Shown here: positions 34,471 through 44,436 of the stretch, in pieces
How the letters are laid out: each line of letters opens with the position of its first letter
Position numbering within the stretch: the first letter of the stretch is position 1
Source: Nelumbo lutea
Taxonomy: Eukaryota; Streptophyta; Magnoliopsida; Proteales; Nelumbonaceae
Assembly (NCBI GenBank): GCA_022828595.1
Contig: JAKGHH010000007.1
Location: 37,634,356-37,698,355 of the forward strand
Reading direction: 5' to 3'
DNA length: 64,000 bases
The notes under the pieces: generated by a model
What the model was told of the DNA's origin: nothing
Seen by the model: the letters and a program-made list of their open reading frames with translations, nothing else
Database searches by the model: none
Translations under genes and position numbers: made by a program

Positions 34471-35280
34471 ATTTACAAGGCACTACGCGACCTAAAAGGC
34501 AACCTACCCAGACTCAGGACAGCCTGCGCGAGCTTTTCCTCGGTCAAGTAGTATGAACAAAGAAGGCCTACTGCTGCCCAGGAAAGCAGCGCTTTCCGAG
34601 TTTTAGGGTCCAACTCAACCCCAGAATCCTGGATGGCAATCCTCCAAGAAGTTGGGAAGGGCCACCCCTCGGGGTTACGAACCACAAAATAGTCCCGCTT
34701 CCAGGCCGGAATCCTGTTCGGCAGCTCGTGCAAGAGCTTGAAGCTATGGCGGGGAGAAAAGTAGTTGGAACGCCTTTCCGGAGGCGCTATGTGAGTAGCA
34801 TTCTTGATGCAGAGAATGAAAGAAAAGATATCGGGGAAGACAATACTCATAGCACAGAGAAATAGTCCCAACTACATTCCGGATGGCATTGGGATGGAGC
34901 TGGTCAATGGTGACGTTAAAATAATTCAACACCTCCACTATTAGAGGGTGCAGAGGAAGACGCATGCCAGTCTCGAGCTGTTCCTGGAAAATCACTATGT
35001 CATTGGGACCATGCTCCCAGGGAAAGTTACCGGAGGGGAGACTGTAGATGAGGTCCCCAGGAAGGTTAAAGTAGTGAACTAGAGATCTAAGTCTCTCCAT
35101 CGTTATAGAGGAGGGACCGAAGGTGTCGGGCTCTTTGCCCCGAGAAGTAGAAGCCACCTCGACGGAGGCCTCCCGAGCCTCCGAAGCCTGCTCCCATTCT
35201 CTCCCTGAGCTCGAGGAGGCGTCGTCCTGGTTACTGTCCCAGGGATAAACGTGGTACGGATACCCAGACATGATTGACAA
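33347..35280 (-). pseudogene. antisense spliced gene of Tat element 2
   Basis: Counterpart of the gene at 4787-2814. Exon 1 (35280-34508) starts MSIMSGYPYHVY, then an acidic/Ser-rich stretch, then LPLHPLIVEVLNYFNV, DQLHPNAIRNVVGTIS and ELPNRIPAWKRDYF (putative gypsy-type transposon domain). Intron 1 is 34507-34396 (GTAGGTTG..GGCAG) and holds a (TG)n run. Exon 2 is 34395-33998, Pro/Glu-rich. Intron 2 is 33997-33922 (GTAAGTGG..CAAG; the acceptor AG appears mutated relative to element 1). Exon 3 is a coiled coil with an acidic tail (EDEDEVEEVDP), ending 33347. A frameshift near 34855 and several stops in exon 3 break it. Confidence 0.75.
34429..34470. repeat. (AT)n(GT)n microsatellite in intron 1 of the antisense gene
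   Basis: ATATAT run turning into a GT run. Element 1 has no such repeat in its intron 1, so it arose in this copy. Confidence 0.95.
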
Positions 35281-35413
35281 AATGATTAAACACCGAAAAA
35301 GATGAAACGACGTGAACAGGAGAAGAGCTCGGGTAGACTAGATGGATGCGCAACCTCAGAATCCGAAGACAATGCAAGTTAGCGTGAAAGAAAATGAGGC
35401 CTGGGGGCCCTCC

Positions 35414-35421
35414 TATTTATA
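35414..35421 (-). promoter_or_regulatory. TATA box for the antisense gene, element 2
   Basis: The minus strand reads GTTATAAATAGGAGGG, 134 bp upstream of the antisense ATG at 35280. It sits outside the LTR, between it and the gene, matching elements 1 and 3. Confidence 0.65.
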
Positions 35422-35713
35422 ACCACTATGCCCCTAGATTGAGACAGATCTGACGGTTCACAGTCAAGCTGACCGCACGTCTTCTGAAATCGAAATGTGA
35501 CTTAGTTGCACGTCTCCCAAGATTGTGGTAATGACGGTTGCACGACATCCGAAGTTAAGAGTCGCTTTGGCGTGTTTCTCTACATTCGAAAAGTTAGAAA
35601 TCCCCTGACTTCTATGCACGCATTTAATGTGAGCGGTCAATTGGGTTTGAACTTCAATCAAATCCACCCGTCACACTTCATGAATTCATCACGCTAAGGT
35701 AACACTCTTAGCC

Positions 35714-35730
35714 CGAGGAGTGGGGGCAAT
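35714..35730 (+). other. polypurine tract, element 2
   Basis: GAGGAGTGGGGGCAAT immediately before the TGATGG start of the 3' LTR. Confidence 0.85.
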
Positions 35731-36634
35731 TGATGGAGGGTGATTTGACCTAACCCCTTGAGACGATGACACGTGGACATAACTCAGCACGAGCAACAAC
35801 TCAGCACCACAGTCTGACCGCAACTAAGTAACTAGCCCACGGGGCAACTCGCTACACCATAGCTCGCTACTACGCGAGCTCGAGGTCCCCCGAGCTATAG
35901 AAAGGGAATATTCCAAGATAGGTCTATCTCATCTTGCGAGCTAGGGTAACTAGCTTGCTCCAACACTTAGGTAGAAAATTGCCCCAAAGGAAACCTTGAG
36001 AGGGGTCACATCGAAGTACCCCAAGGAGATCGCTACAAAGTAGCTCGCGACAGGATAGCTCGCGACTAAGCGACGCGATGCTTCCAGGAAGCTTCTATCT
36101 GACAAGACCATACCCGTCAGACTGTGCCATGTCTCCTGACCGACGGCGCAGTCCCTGCCAATTCGACAAACTACACCCACGTCTCTCGATAGATGGTGGC
36201 GTGCCTGTCCTCCCAGGATGTGTCACTCACCCGATTGGGTAGTTCCTTGCAACGGTTACCTGTGCAGCCCTGGCAGATAACGGCTGCGAAAGAATCCCAG
36301 TGGCGGTTATGCCCGATTTGACAAGAATGCATATATAAGAGCCCCCTAGTCGAAGGGAAGGGCTCTCTCTTTCTCTCTCTCTCGAGCATCTGAGATCTTA
36401 TCTTGAACTTACTCGAACTCTCTCTCGAGCTAACTCAGTGATCTAGCGCGACCTACACTCTTAGCCTTCTTTACACTCTTCACTATTTTCTCCAGTTTTC
36501 TAACTTAAGCATCGAAGTATTCCCACTGGGCAAGTCCCCCGAGAATTCTTCACCGTCTTCTTCTCAGGTGTCATCCGTTGCCAGCTAGGAGCCAGTCAAC
36601 AGCCAACTAGGAGTGCCTGGATTGCGCAGCCTCA
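35731..36634 (+). repeat. 3' LTR of element 2 (904 bp)
   Basis: TGATGGAGGG to GCGCAGCCTCA. Collinear with the 5' LTR except for two short indels and scattered substitutions. Confidence 0.95.
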
Positions 36635-37200
36635 GAAACCAAAACTACCAGCAGTCAATTTCAAACTTGTTTTAGATTTGTTTTGCAATATATATATATA
36701 GTGTAAGACCATTTAGGCCCGTTATACCTGATGGGCTATATCTCACTTAAGACCATTGTCCTTGGGCCTTCATAGGATGATTGGACTCAAGGACCATTTA
36801 TTGTAAATGTTGGGCCCATTAAGATCCCATACAGATGGACTTAGAGGTTCACTGTGCTTAGCAGTGAATTCAGCCAGGCTTTGTCATAGAAGTTAGGCCA
36901 AACCCATATGGGTTTATGTGAGGTCATTGTTGGGGTCCACACCATACAAAGAGAGCCAAATTTGCCAACAACTAATTGGGACGTGAGCCACTTGCTTAAT
37001 GGGGCTAAGGCCCATGATTAATTAGATTAATCAGGATGTCACATGACAACTTAAGTAGTCATGTGACTTGGGCGAATATGGTTTGGATCAACTATTAGGA
37101 TAAGAGGATAACTCTTATCCACTTAAAGAATTGAGATCCAAATAAAGATTTGGGTTAAAGACTCACCCAATTTGGACTGGGAGTGTTGATCTTTAAGGCT

Positions 37201-37208
37201 TATAAAGG
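37201..37208 (+). promoter_or_regulatory. TATA box of the split solo LTR
   Basis: GGCTTATAAAGGGAGGAG, with a pyrimidine-rich stretch about 35 bp downstream. It marks the U3/R part of the LTR 26735-37696. Confidence 0.5.
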
Positions 37209-37701
37209 GAGGAGAGTGCGAACTGCTCTAGACACCTTTTCTGCTTTTAGTTTTCTCCCTCTGCTCTTGCCACCCAAACCTTAATTCATTCTCCATTTGG
37301 TGACTGATCTTGATCTGTCTTGGTTTTTGATTTTTGCAAGAAAAGTCAGATTTGCATCACGCTCACATCCCTTGCTCGATCCAAGCTGTTGGATTGCAGT
37401 TCTTGCTGAAGGATTGTGTTGCTGAACCGACTTCAATTCAAGCTGCGCCTTTGGTATCCTCTTTGGGCATGAACACCCACTTTGGGAACTACACGTGTGG
37501 AATCCGTATAAGGTATTCTTCTCCATTTCTTTTGGTTTCAGATCAAGTGAGGTTCGGTGGAAGAACGATCCTTGAAAAATGCAGCTTTTCTAAAACTGAG
37601 AATGCGATTCCCTGAAGGGTTAAAAGAAATTTATGAAATTTCACTCTACCATCCAACATGGTTCAGCCATCCATTTGATGGATTTCCCCTCCTTCAAGTA
37701 G

Positions 37702-38802
37702 TCGACTACCCATAATCCTTTAATCAACCATCTATGACAGTTGAATGAGGCTAGTGTTGCTTAGACACTACTCAGTAATCGATCATAAAAACCATGAGTT
37801 AACCCTGCCTCATAACCTAGACTGAGTATATGTTATTAGTTAAATATCAGGAGGAAGTAGACAACAGCCAGAGAAAAAAGATTCCTTAGTTGACTACTAG
37901 TTTGTTCTAGTCAATTACTTACAAAATAATTTGACTATTTGAAGGCATAATGACTATCACCTCTTGTGCTATGGATTAATGCATTCCCAACAGATCTATA
38001 ACAATTACTTGCTCTCTACCACTATAAATCGATGGTTATGAATTGAATACAAAAGTAAGAAAGAACTTGAATCAATGTATATCTACTAGAAAAAAAAGAG
38101 AATATGTTAGCAAGATTTTTTTTTAGAAGAGATTACTGAGCTAAATCAATTTTGTAGTGAGAAAAACTCGGTAGCTTCTTGGCTAAATTCCTTCTCACAA
38201 AGATATGTTGAATCTCTTCAAGTGTTTTAGTTTATAATTGAAAGATGTGACACTCATATAGGGTGAATTTTGGCAATTTAAACCTTTCAATTAAGGTTCA
38301 AGAACCCATGAAATCAGATATCTGTAATGTAATACCATGTGAGAAAACAATCTCTCACTTTGCATCAACTTTGGGATTCAAACCAAACCATATTAGACCC
38401 AAAACAACAAAAGGTCATATTCTTACTTGATAATAGAGCCTCACAAGTGCAAGAATTTGATGTGGTGTTCATGTCCAAGATGCCAAGCCTATCTCTCTAT
38501 CCAATGCAAACAAGCTAAAGATAGTGTAGATATTGGTATTGCTTATTTGATCCTTGAGAAATCAACACTTATTCAGTGCTGATGTCACACATGGAAATGG
38601 AGGTTTATTGTATGAATATAAACTCAATAAAAAAAAAAAAAACTCCTCCAAAGCTGGAAGCAATATGGAGAATGGCGCACAAAGTTGTAAGTTCGATCCC
38701 TCTAGTTTTTATAGGTTTTGGACTGAATACTTGCAAAAACAAAGGCTGAATACATGGTAGTCTTTCCCACCAGAGTTTGGGTTTACATAGGATTCTATTA
38801 AT
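37702..38802. other. non-coding, no recognised gene
   Basis: Neither strand shows a recognisable family. AAGTTCGATCCC at about 38690 resembles a tRNA B box, but no A box or tRNA fold accompanies it. Confidence 0.4.
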
Positions 38803-39059
38803 GGTCCTTTTGGTTTGTAGTTAGAATTGGAATCAAAATCCCTTGAATCAGAATCAGGATAGTCTATTCCCATAGTTTGTTAGGTTCATACAAGAATTGG
38901 AATGAGCTAGAATGGGAATGCCCATTCTCTCAAATAGGGGAACAACATTCCAGTAAGAATGGAAATGGGATTTCAATTCTGCCCAACCAAACAATCGAAA
39001 TCGGAATAGCTCATTCTGATTCAAATTCCAAACCCCTATTCCCATGAACCAAACGAGCC
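38803..39059. mobile_element. MITE family M2 copy 2 (257 bp)
   Basis: The ends GGTCCTTTTGGTTTG and (complement) GGCTCGTTTGGTTCATGGG, with GAATTGGAATCAAAATC / GATTCAAATTCC words inside, match the copy at 18471-18774. No clear 3-bp TSD. Confidence 0.65.
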
Positions 39060-39231
39060 TCAAGTCCTCTTTAAACCCTAGAAAGATCAAAGCTTGGGTA
39101 TTAATTAATTTCTAATTTCAGTTTAATTATGACCAGTGGGTAACCAGCTTTAGTGGATTTATTAATTCTCGTGTTATGGGAGAGGTGATCCTGTATGGTG
39201 TGGGACCCACATACCATTAGATCGAATCATT
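39060..39231. other. non-coding spacer
   Basis: Nothing recognised. Confidence 0.4.
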
Positions 39232-41034
39232 CACTACAAAAAGAACAACATTTAGTTACATTTATTATTTAAACGTCGCAAGGAAGTTAACATTCCACGG
39301 TGTTTAATTTAAATGTAACAAAAAAGTCAGGTTTTGACGACAATTAATTATAAGTGTTTCTAAAGTTTGAAACCTAGTGATATTTGCCATGTTCAAGTAA
39401 ATGTCATAAAAATGTCTTCACCTGCCAATTTGAGCCACACTTTCCATGGCGTTTAAGATATATATTTGGAATGGTAAACTTTTTTTTAAAGTATCAGAAA
39501 TACTAAATGTATCGAAAAGATAAATTTAAGAGACATATCGTTATATGCTTTGAATACACATGGATACAAACAAAAAATTAAGATACACATTAAAACACAT
39601 TAAAACACCATATATACTCCAATAAATCATAAATATACATCAATAATATTAAATATAAGGCCTAAATGAGCTATATATAAATAAAAATCACATCCTTTAG
39701 TGATTTTTATGAAAAATATATATTATAACCAACATAAGAAAACATAAGAGTATTCTCTAATAAGGTTATAACAATAAAATATAAGCTTAATAATTATTTA
39801 ATAAAACATTTTCTATAATTTTTAAACACTTATTTATTTCTTAATCAAACAAATAATTTATATTTTTATTACAAAAACTAAAAAATAAAATGTAATAGAA
39901 AATAATTTTATGGTAAATATTATGGTTAGATCACACTAAAAATTACAAAAAAAAATGATTATTTTACAATAAATTTTGACAAATCTTTGAATTAAAAATT
40001 AGAAAAAATATTCTAAAATTACAAAAAGTTTTAAAAATAAATATTTTTTTCATACTAAAAATTAAAAAAAAATAATTATTTTTATTCAAAAAATAAAAAA
40101 AAAATGAATATTTTAGAAATTTTAGTAGTTGTATGGATATGGTAGATCACCCATAGATCTATGACAATTATTCTTCATGAGTAGATTAGTAAAACAAAAA
40201 ATATAAAATTTTATTTTTTGTTATTTTATATTTTTCTAAATTTTTCTTCAAAAAATTAAATAGATCTATTTAAGGCATGTAAAAATATAGGATTTTCTAC
40301 ATAAGGAAAGTATATAAGCATTTGCAAGCATTAAAAAAAAACAAAATATTGTAACATACCATCAAATAAATTGTAAAAAAAAACTACTAATTTTTGCATT
40401 TTTTTTGTAAAAAATTGAACAAGAACCTTAAAAATCTTAAGTTTTGGATAGTTTTCTTTTTTTTTGTTTTTTTAAAGATTTTATAATCCAAGAATCTATA
40501 GGGATGATTTGGTGAATTTGGGAGAGAAGGTTTTGGAAAGAATTAGAAGCCTTTTAGTCAAATATTTTTAATTCATTTTTTGCCTACAAAAAATCATATT
40601 GTATTGACTAACACACTGATACAACTACAATATGACCCCGATACACCCCGATATAAGTCCTGTACGCCCCAATACAGGACCGACACAACAAAAAAAAAAC
40701 ACAACAAATGATTTTCTAGCATTTCCCATGTCAACCCGTTAAAGATATGATACTTAACGATCGATACAGGATAATACGTTGCAAGATTTTGAACATTGGT
40801 TCATATCGCTCTTTGGTGACATTTATCACAAACGTCACACAAAATATTTTCCCACCACATAGTTTTATCTATGTTAAAAATTTTTGGTTACATTGAAAGG
40901 GATCTACTATGATATTGGAATGGGTTTTGATTGACCAAAACCTTTTTGGCCACCATATATTTCCGGCATCATACATTTTCCCTTAAAAGTAAACGTTGTG
41001 AAAAGAGAATTTTCAACGACGTTTAGCAAAATGC

Positions 41035-42466
41035 AAGGTTTAAAATTTCGGTACGATACTCACAATACGGGGTATATCGTATTGCATCTTTGAAAAACTA
41101 ATACAGGATATACATGAAAATCGGATGTTTCATCTTTTTTCATGCGTATCAGACCCGTATTGGGGGCGTACCGAGGGTGTGTCGGGGGTGTATCAAGGCG
41201 TATCTATAGTGTGTATCAACGAAAAAGATACGGCCAAAAACTGAAAAAATAAATTAAAGGGAAAACCCAAGCTTCTTTTTTTCCTGAAATAAGCATTCGT
41301 TCACCCCCAAATGACTCTAAAACCAAACTTCATTCCTAGAGTGCTAGATTTGCAAAATTTTGCAAGAAAGAAGTATGAATCGTTCTTTTTTTTAAATACT
41401 TTTCAAATTTTGAAAAAATATGGCAAAAGTAGGTAAATCTTTTCAATCTTTTATAATATCTTGTGATTTCTTTTTTATTTTTAATGTTTAAATTTATATT
41501 GATCTACATTTCTTACATTCAAAATCACAATTTTTTTTTGTGTTATCATAGATTTATGAAAATTTCATGAAGATATTTGGAGAAAACATAAATTAACAAA
41601 AAATTTGAAAATGTAATTTTTTCTCTACTTATAAAAACTAAATATGTTTTAAATCTATGGATTTATCTATCATATCCATAGAGCAATTGAAATTTCTTCT
41701 TTAATATTTTTTTGATTTTTTATATTTTTAGAATTAAAAGAATAATTAATAATTAATTATATTTTATCATTTGATAACAACAATTGAATATACTATAATT
41801 ATATAGATGAACTATCATATCCACAAGCCAATTGAAATTTCTTCTTTAATAATTATTTTTTTTTATTTTTATATTTTTAGAATTAAAAAAATTAACTAAT
41901 TAATTATATTTTAACATTTGATCACAATGATTGAATATATTATAATTTTATGGATGATCTATCATATCCACAAAATAATTAAAATTTCTTCTTTAATAAC
42001 TATTTTTTGAATATATAATATAATGTTTATTTATTTTTTATAATTTTTAAAAATAAATAATAAATAATAAATAATTATTAATTATATTTTCACATAGAAG
42101 TTGTGCCAATGCATGTTTTATGGTTGGATAGGAGATTTGGGTTTTTCTCATTTGATAAAACATTAAAACTTAAGAATTATAATTTATAAATTATAGTTAA
42201 GCATAGGGTTTTTAATGAAATTATAATTAGGTATAACATAATTCTTCATAAAAACATTAAAATAAATTAGTTTAATGTATATACACCTCATTGGAGTCTT
42301 ATACTTAGTGTTGTTGATGTATTTTTATGAGTTATTAAAGTATTTATAGTGTTTCCAAAAGTATCTTAGTTTTTCTCCGATACACATGCATATCCAAGGC
42401 GTATCCCGATACATCTCTTAAAATTGTCTTTCCAATATTCTTGACGTTTCCGATACTTTGAACCTT
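41035..42466. mobile_element. MULE-like non-autonomous element (about 1.43 kb)
   Basis: The ends AAGGTTTAAAATTTCGGTAC and (complement) AAGGTTCAAAGTATCGGAAA form an imperfect inverted repeat, related to the MITE at 23668. The flanks share only a rough AAATG match, so a TSD is unproven. The interior holds a three-copy tandem repeat (41660-42010) and no gene. Confidence 0.5.
41660..42010. repeat. tandem repeat, three units of about 145 bp
   Basis: TATCATATCCA followed by an AATTGAAATTTCTTCTTTAA-like segment begins at 41670, 41814 and 41961 (periods 144 and 147). Each unit then has a TTTTTATATTTTTAGAATT-like stretch and an ATTATATTTTA stretch. Non-coding. Confidence 0.8.
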
Positions 42467-42704
42467 GGCTAAATGTTATTGAAAGACTTTCATGTTACCA
42501 TGATGTTTAAATCAAACGTTGCAAAAGATTCACATTTCGTGAAGTTTGTTTACAATCTTTGATGACACTTTTAGCATTTGTCATCAAAAGTCCATTGGCA
42601 CCAAAATAAATATTAGTAAAGAAATTTTGGTGGCAATTGCCTTAATCGTCATTGAAGGATGATAGAAAAGCATCACAAAAAGTTAATAATACAACAAAAA
42701 AAAA

Positions 42705-43030
42705 ATTCTGGCTCTTTCAACTTAAGTGATTTCAGGGGAGAAATAATTAATTATTCATAAAATTCCCACCTATATTCACATCTAACTAAGAATAAAAACA
42801 AAACAATTATTTTATTTAATAATTAATTATTAATAAGTTCTTAATAAAATAATACATTATTCATAAAACAAAAAATTTTAACTCTTTCAACTAAAGTAAT
42901 TTCAAGTAAAAAAATATGTGGGTCCCACTTAAAGTTCCCACCTATTCACATTTGACCCAAAATAAAAATAAAATAATTATTTTTATTTAATAATTAATTA
43001 TTAATAAAATAATAAATTATTAATATTGTA
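42705..43030. repeat. imperfect tandem duplication (period about 180 bp)
   Basis: A segment from CTCTTTCAACTTAAGTGATT through TTCCCACCTAT to TAATTAATTATTAATAA recurs starting near 42892 with several changes. AT-rich and non-coding. Confidence 0.7.
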
Positions 43031-43262
43031 AGAGGATAGCAGCATCACATAAGTAAATGGACTCAGCCAACCCAAGGCTAATCGGGATTAAACTGGTCCG
43101 CTTTATTAATTAAAAATTGAGTGTTCAACATTCCACCACAACAATAAATCAACATGTGTAATTAAAAAAGTGAACATTCTAGAAGCAAAGGTGTATCCAG
43201 CTAAGAACATTCTAGAATGCAACCACAAGAGAAAGTGCCCAAAGGGTTAGGGGACCAAATAC
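43031..43262. other. non-coding spacer, left flank of the LINE
   Basis: ACATTCTAGAA occurs twice (about 43173 and 43205). No poly-T marking a LINE 3' tail could be placed with confidence. Confidence 0.4.
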
Positions 43263-43771
43263 AGGCATCCGGTTTAAAGGTCCAGACAGATAGAATCAAG
43301 CAAGCAAAGTAACTGTGCTGTCTGGTCAAGCTCAAAATCTCTTAAATCTCTCCTGAAACCCAAACCAAAGGACAAGGAAAATGAGACAAATCTTTGAACA
43401 AGTTCATTTTTAAAGCAAGAAAAGGAATACAAAGGCAGCAAAAGATCCTTGAGGGTTGAATTCCCAATCCATATGTCCTCCCAAAAAAGAACCCTATTCC
43501 CAATGCATACATCATACCTGATTAAATTTAAGAAGTGTGGAAGAACACCATAGATTGCCTTCCAAGGAGAGCTCAACGTGGCCCTTCGAGACATGGCAAC
43601 ATCCCAACCATTGCCTTCTGCTCCATGAATACTCTCTACATCTTTGTGCCAAAGTATTTCCTCCTCCAAAGGCCATCTCCAAAGCCACTTGCGCAAAAGT
43701 TGAGTTTTTCTTCCCTGGGCTACCCAATCCCAAACCCCCTTGCTCCATTTTCTTGCAATGCTAATTCCCGT

Positions 43772-44436
43772 CATAGTTGTCAAGGCGAAGCCTAGGCAAC
43801 AAGGCGCCCTTTGAAGCTCACCTCGCCTAATTGCCAAGCAATTTTCTACTTCCTACTATAAAATACCTTTTCATTCATTCTTTTTTTATATTATAATTAT
43901 AAAATAGACATTATTAAACTAAAATAATCATTTTGTGTTTATATACTAATTTCTTTTTATTATTTTCTTATTTATTAGGGTTTAATCAACACAAACATTG
44001 CTAAATGCTGTATCGAACCCTCAAAGACTTAAAAACCTGAACCAATAAGGATGAACTTAAAATTTTATCTAATCAGCACATTTTTCTCTTCCATATATTC
44101 TTCCTCTACTTCTACTTCTACTACTACTACTACCAATACTTTTTATTTTCTTCTTTTCCTATAACAAAAATAAGGGTTCAGCCCCTATATTTTTTGAATT
44201 TTATTTTCCTTCTTCATTTTCTTCTCATGAATACGTTGATTTTCTATACTTTAATATAAAATTTATACTTTCTTATGAAAATCATGAATAATTATTAAAA
44301 AATACGGTTATAGTACCTAGGGAACTACCCTAGGATCTATGTTTTTAACATAAAAAAAAATCCATCGCCTAGGCGGGCACCTAGGCGACTAGGCCCCCCA
44401 GTCACCTAGCCTCACCTTGGCACCTTGAAAACTATG
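43772..44436. mobile_element. hAT-type MITE (665 bp) inserted in the LINE
   Basis: The ends CATAGTTGTCAAGGCG and (complement) CATAGTTTTCAAGGTG form a 16-bp inverted repeat with two mismatches. The 8-bp flanks ATTCCCGT (43764-43771) and ATTCCCAT (44437-44444) differ at one base. Subterminal GCCTAGGC/ACCTAGGCG words are abundant at both ends. The LINE reading resumes on the other side (KLMRDFLWEPG, then GISIARKWSKGVWDW). Confidence 0.88.

Larger units (their letters stand above)
27304..36634 (+). mobile_element. Ty3/gypsy Tat-lineage element 2, structurally complete, internally deleted
   Basis: Two LTRs (27304-28235, 35731-36634), a primer-binding site, gag, pol, an antisense gene and a polypurine tract lie between perfect 5-bp TSDs GAAAC (27299-27303, 36635-36639). 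The LTRs are clearly alike but differ by two short indels near 27430 and 27640 (present in the 5' copy, absent in the 3' copy) and scattered substitutions, so insertion is not very recent. The pol region lacks about 1.4 kb found in element 1. It sits inside the solo LTR 26735-37696. Confidence 0.95.
26735..37696 (+). mobile_element. copia-like solo LTR (about 1.6 kb without insert), split by gypsy element 2
   Basis: It starts TGTTAGACAGTGTATGCCC and ends CCCCTCCTTCA. The 5-bp TSD AGTAG is perfect (26730-26734 and 37697-37701). Removing the nested gypsy element and one GAAAC leaves about 1626 bp with no internal coding region, so it is a solo LTR. TATAAAGG at 37201-37208 is a likely TATA box. 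Its start matches the minus-strand LTR at 18013, which is followed by a tRNA-Met-type primer-binding site, so a copia-type parent is inferred. Confidence 0.82.
39232..42690. mobile_element. probable non-autonomous CACTA-like element with nested MITEs
   Basis: It starts CACTACAAAAAGAACAACA, the usual kind of CACTA (En/Spm) end. Short words around AACGTCGC, GACGTTTA, AACGTCAC and AAACGTTGC recur near both sides (39270-39470, 40800-41040, 42470-42640), as subterminal repeats do. The right end is not clear, so its length is uncertain. The interior is non-coding and appears to hold two large AT-rich inserts (about 39490-40790 and 41035-42466) that share segments. Confidence 0.4.

Noticed and set aside
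34296..34556. Plus-strand open frame with a Val/Cys run
   Set aside because: The run is the (GT)n microsatellite inside intron 1 of the antisense gene.
38640..38720. AAGTTCGATCCC, like a tRNA-type B box (possible SINE)
   Set aside because: No A box at the right distance, no A-tail or TSD.
43535..43795. Plus-strand open frames in the LINE region
   Set aside because: Shadows of the minus-strand LINE C-terminal domain.
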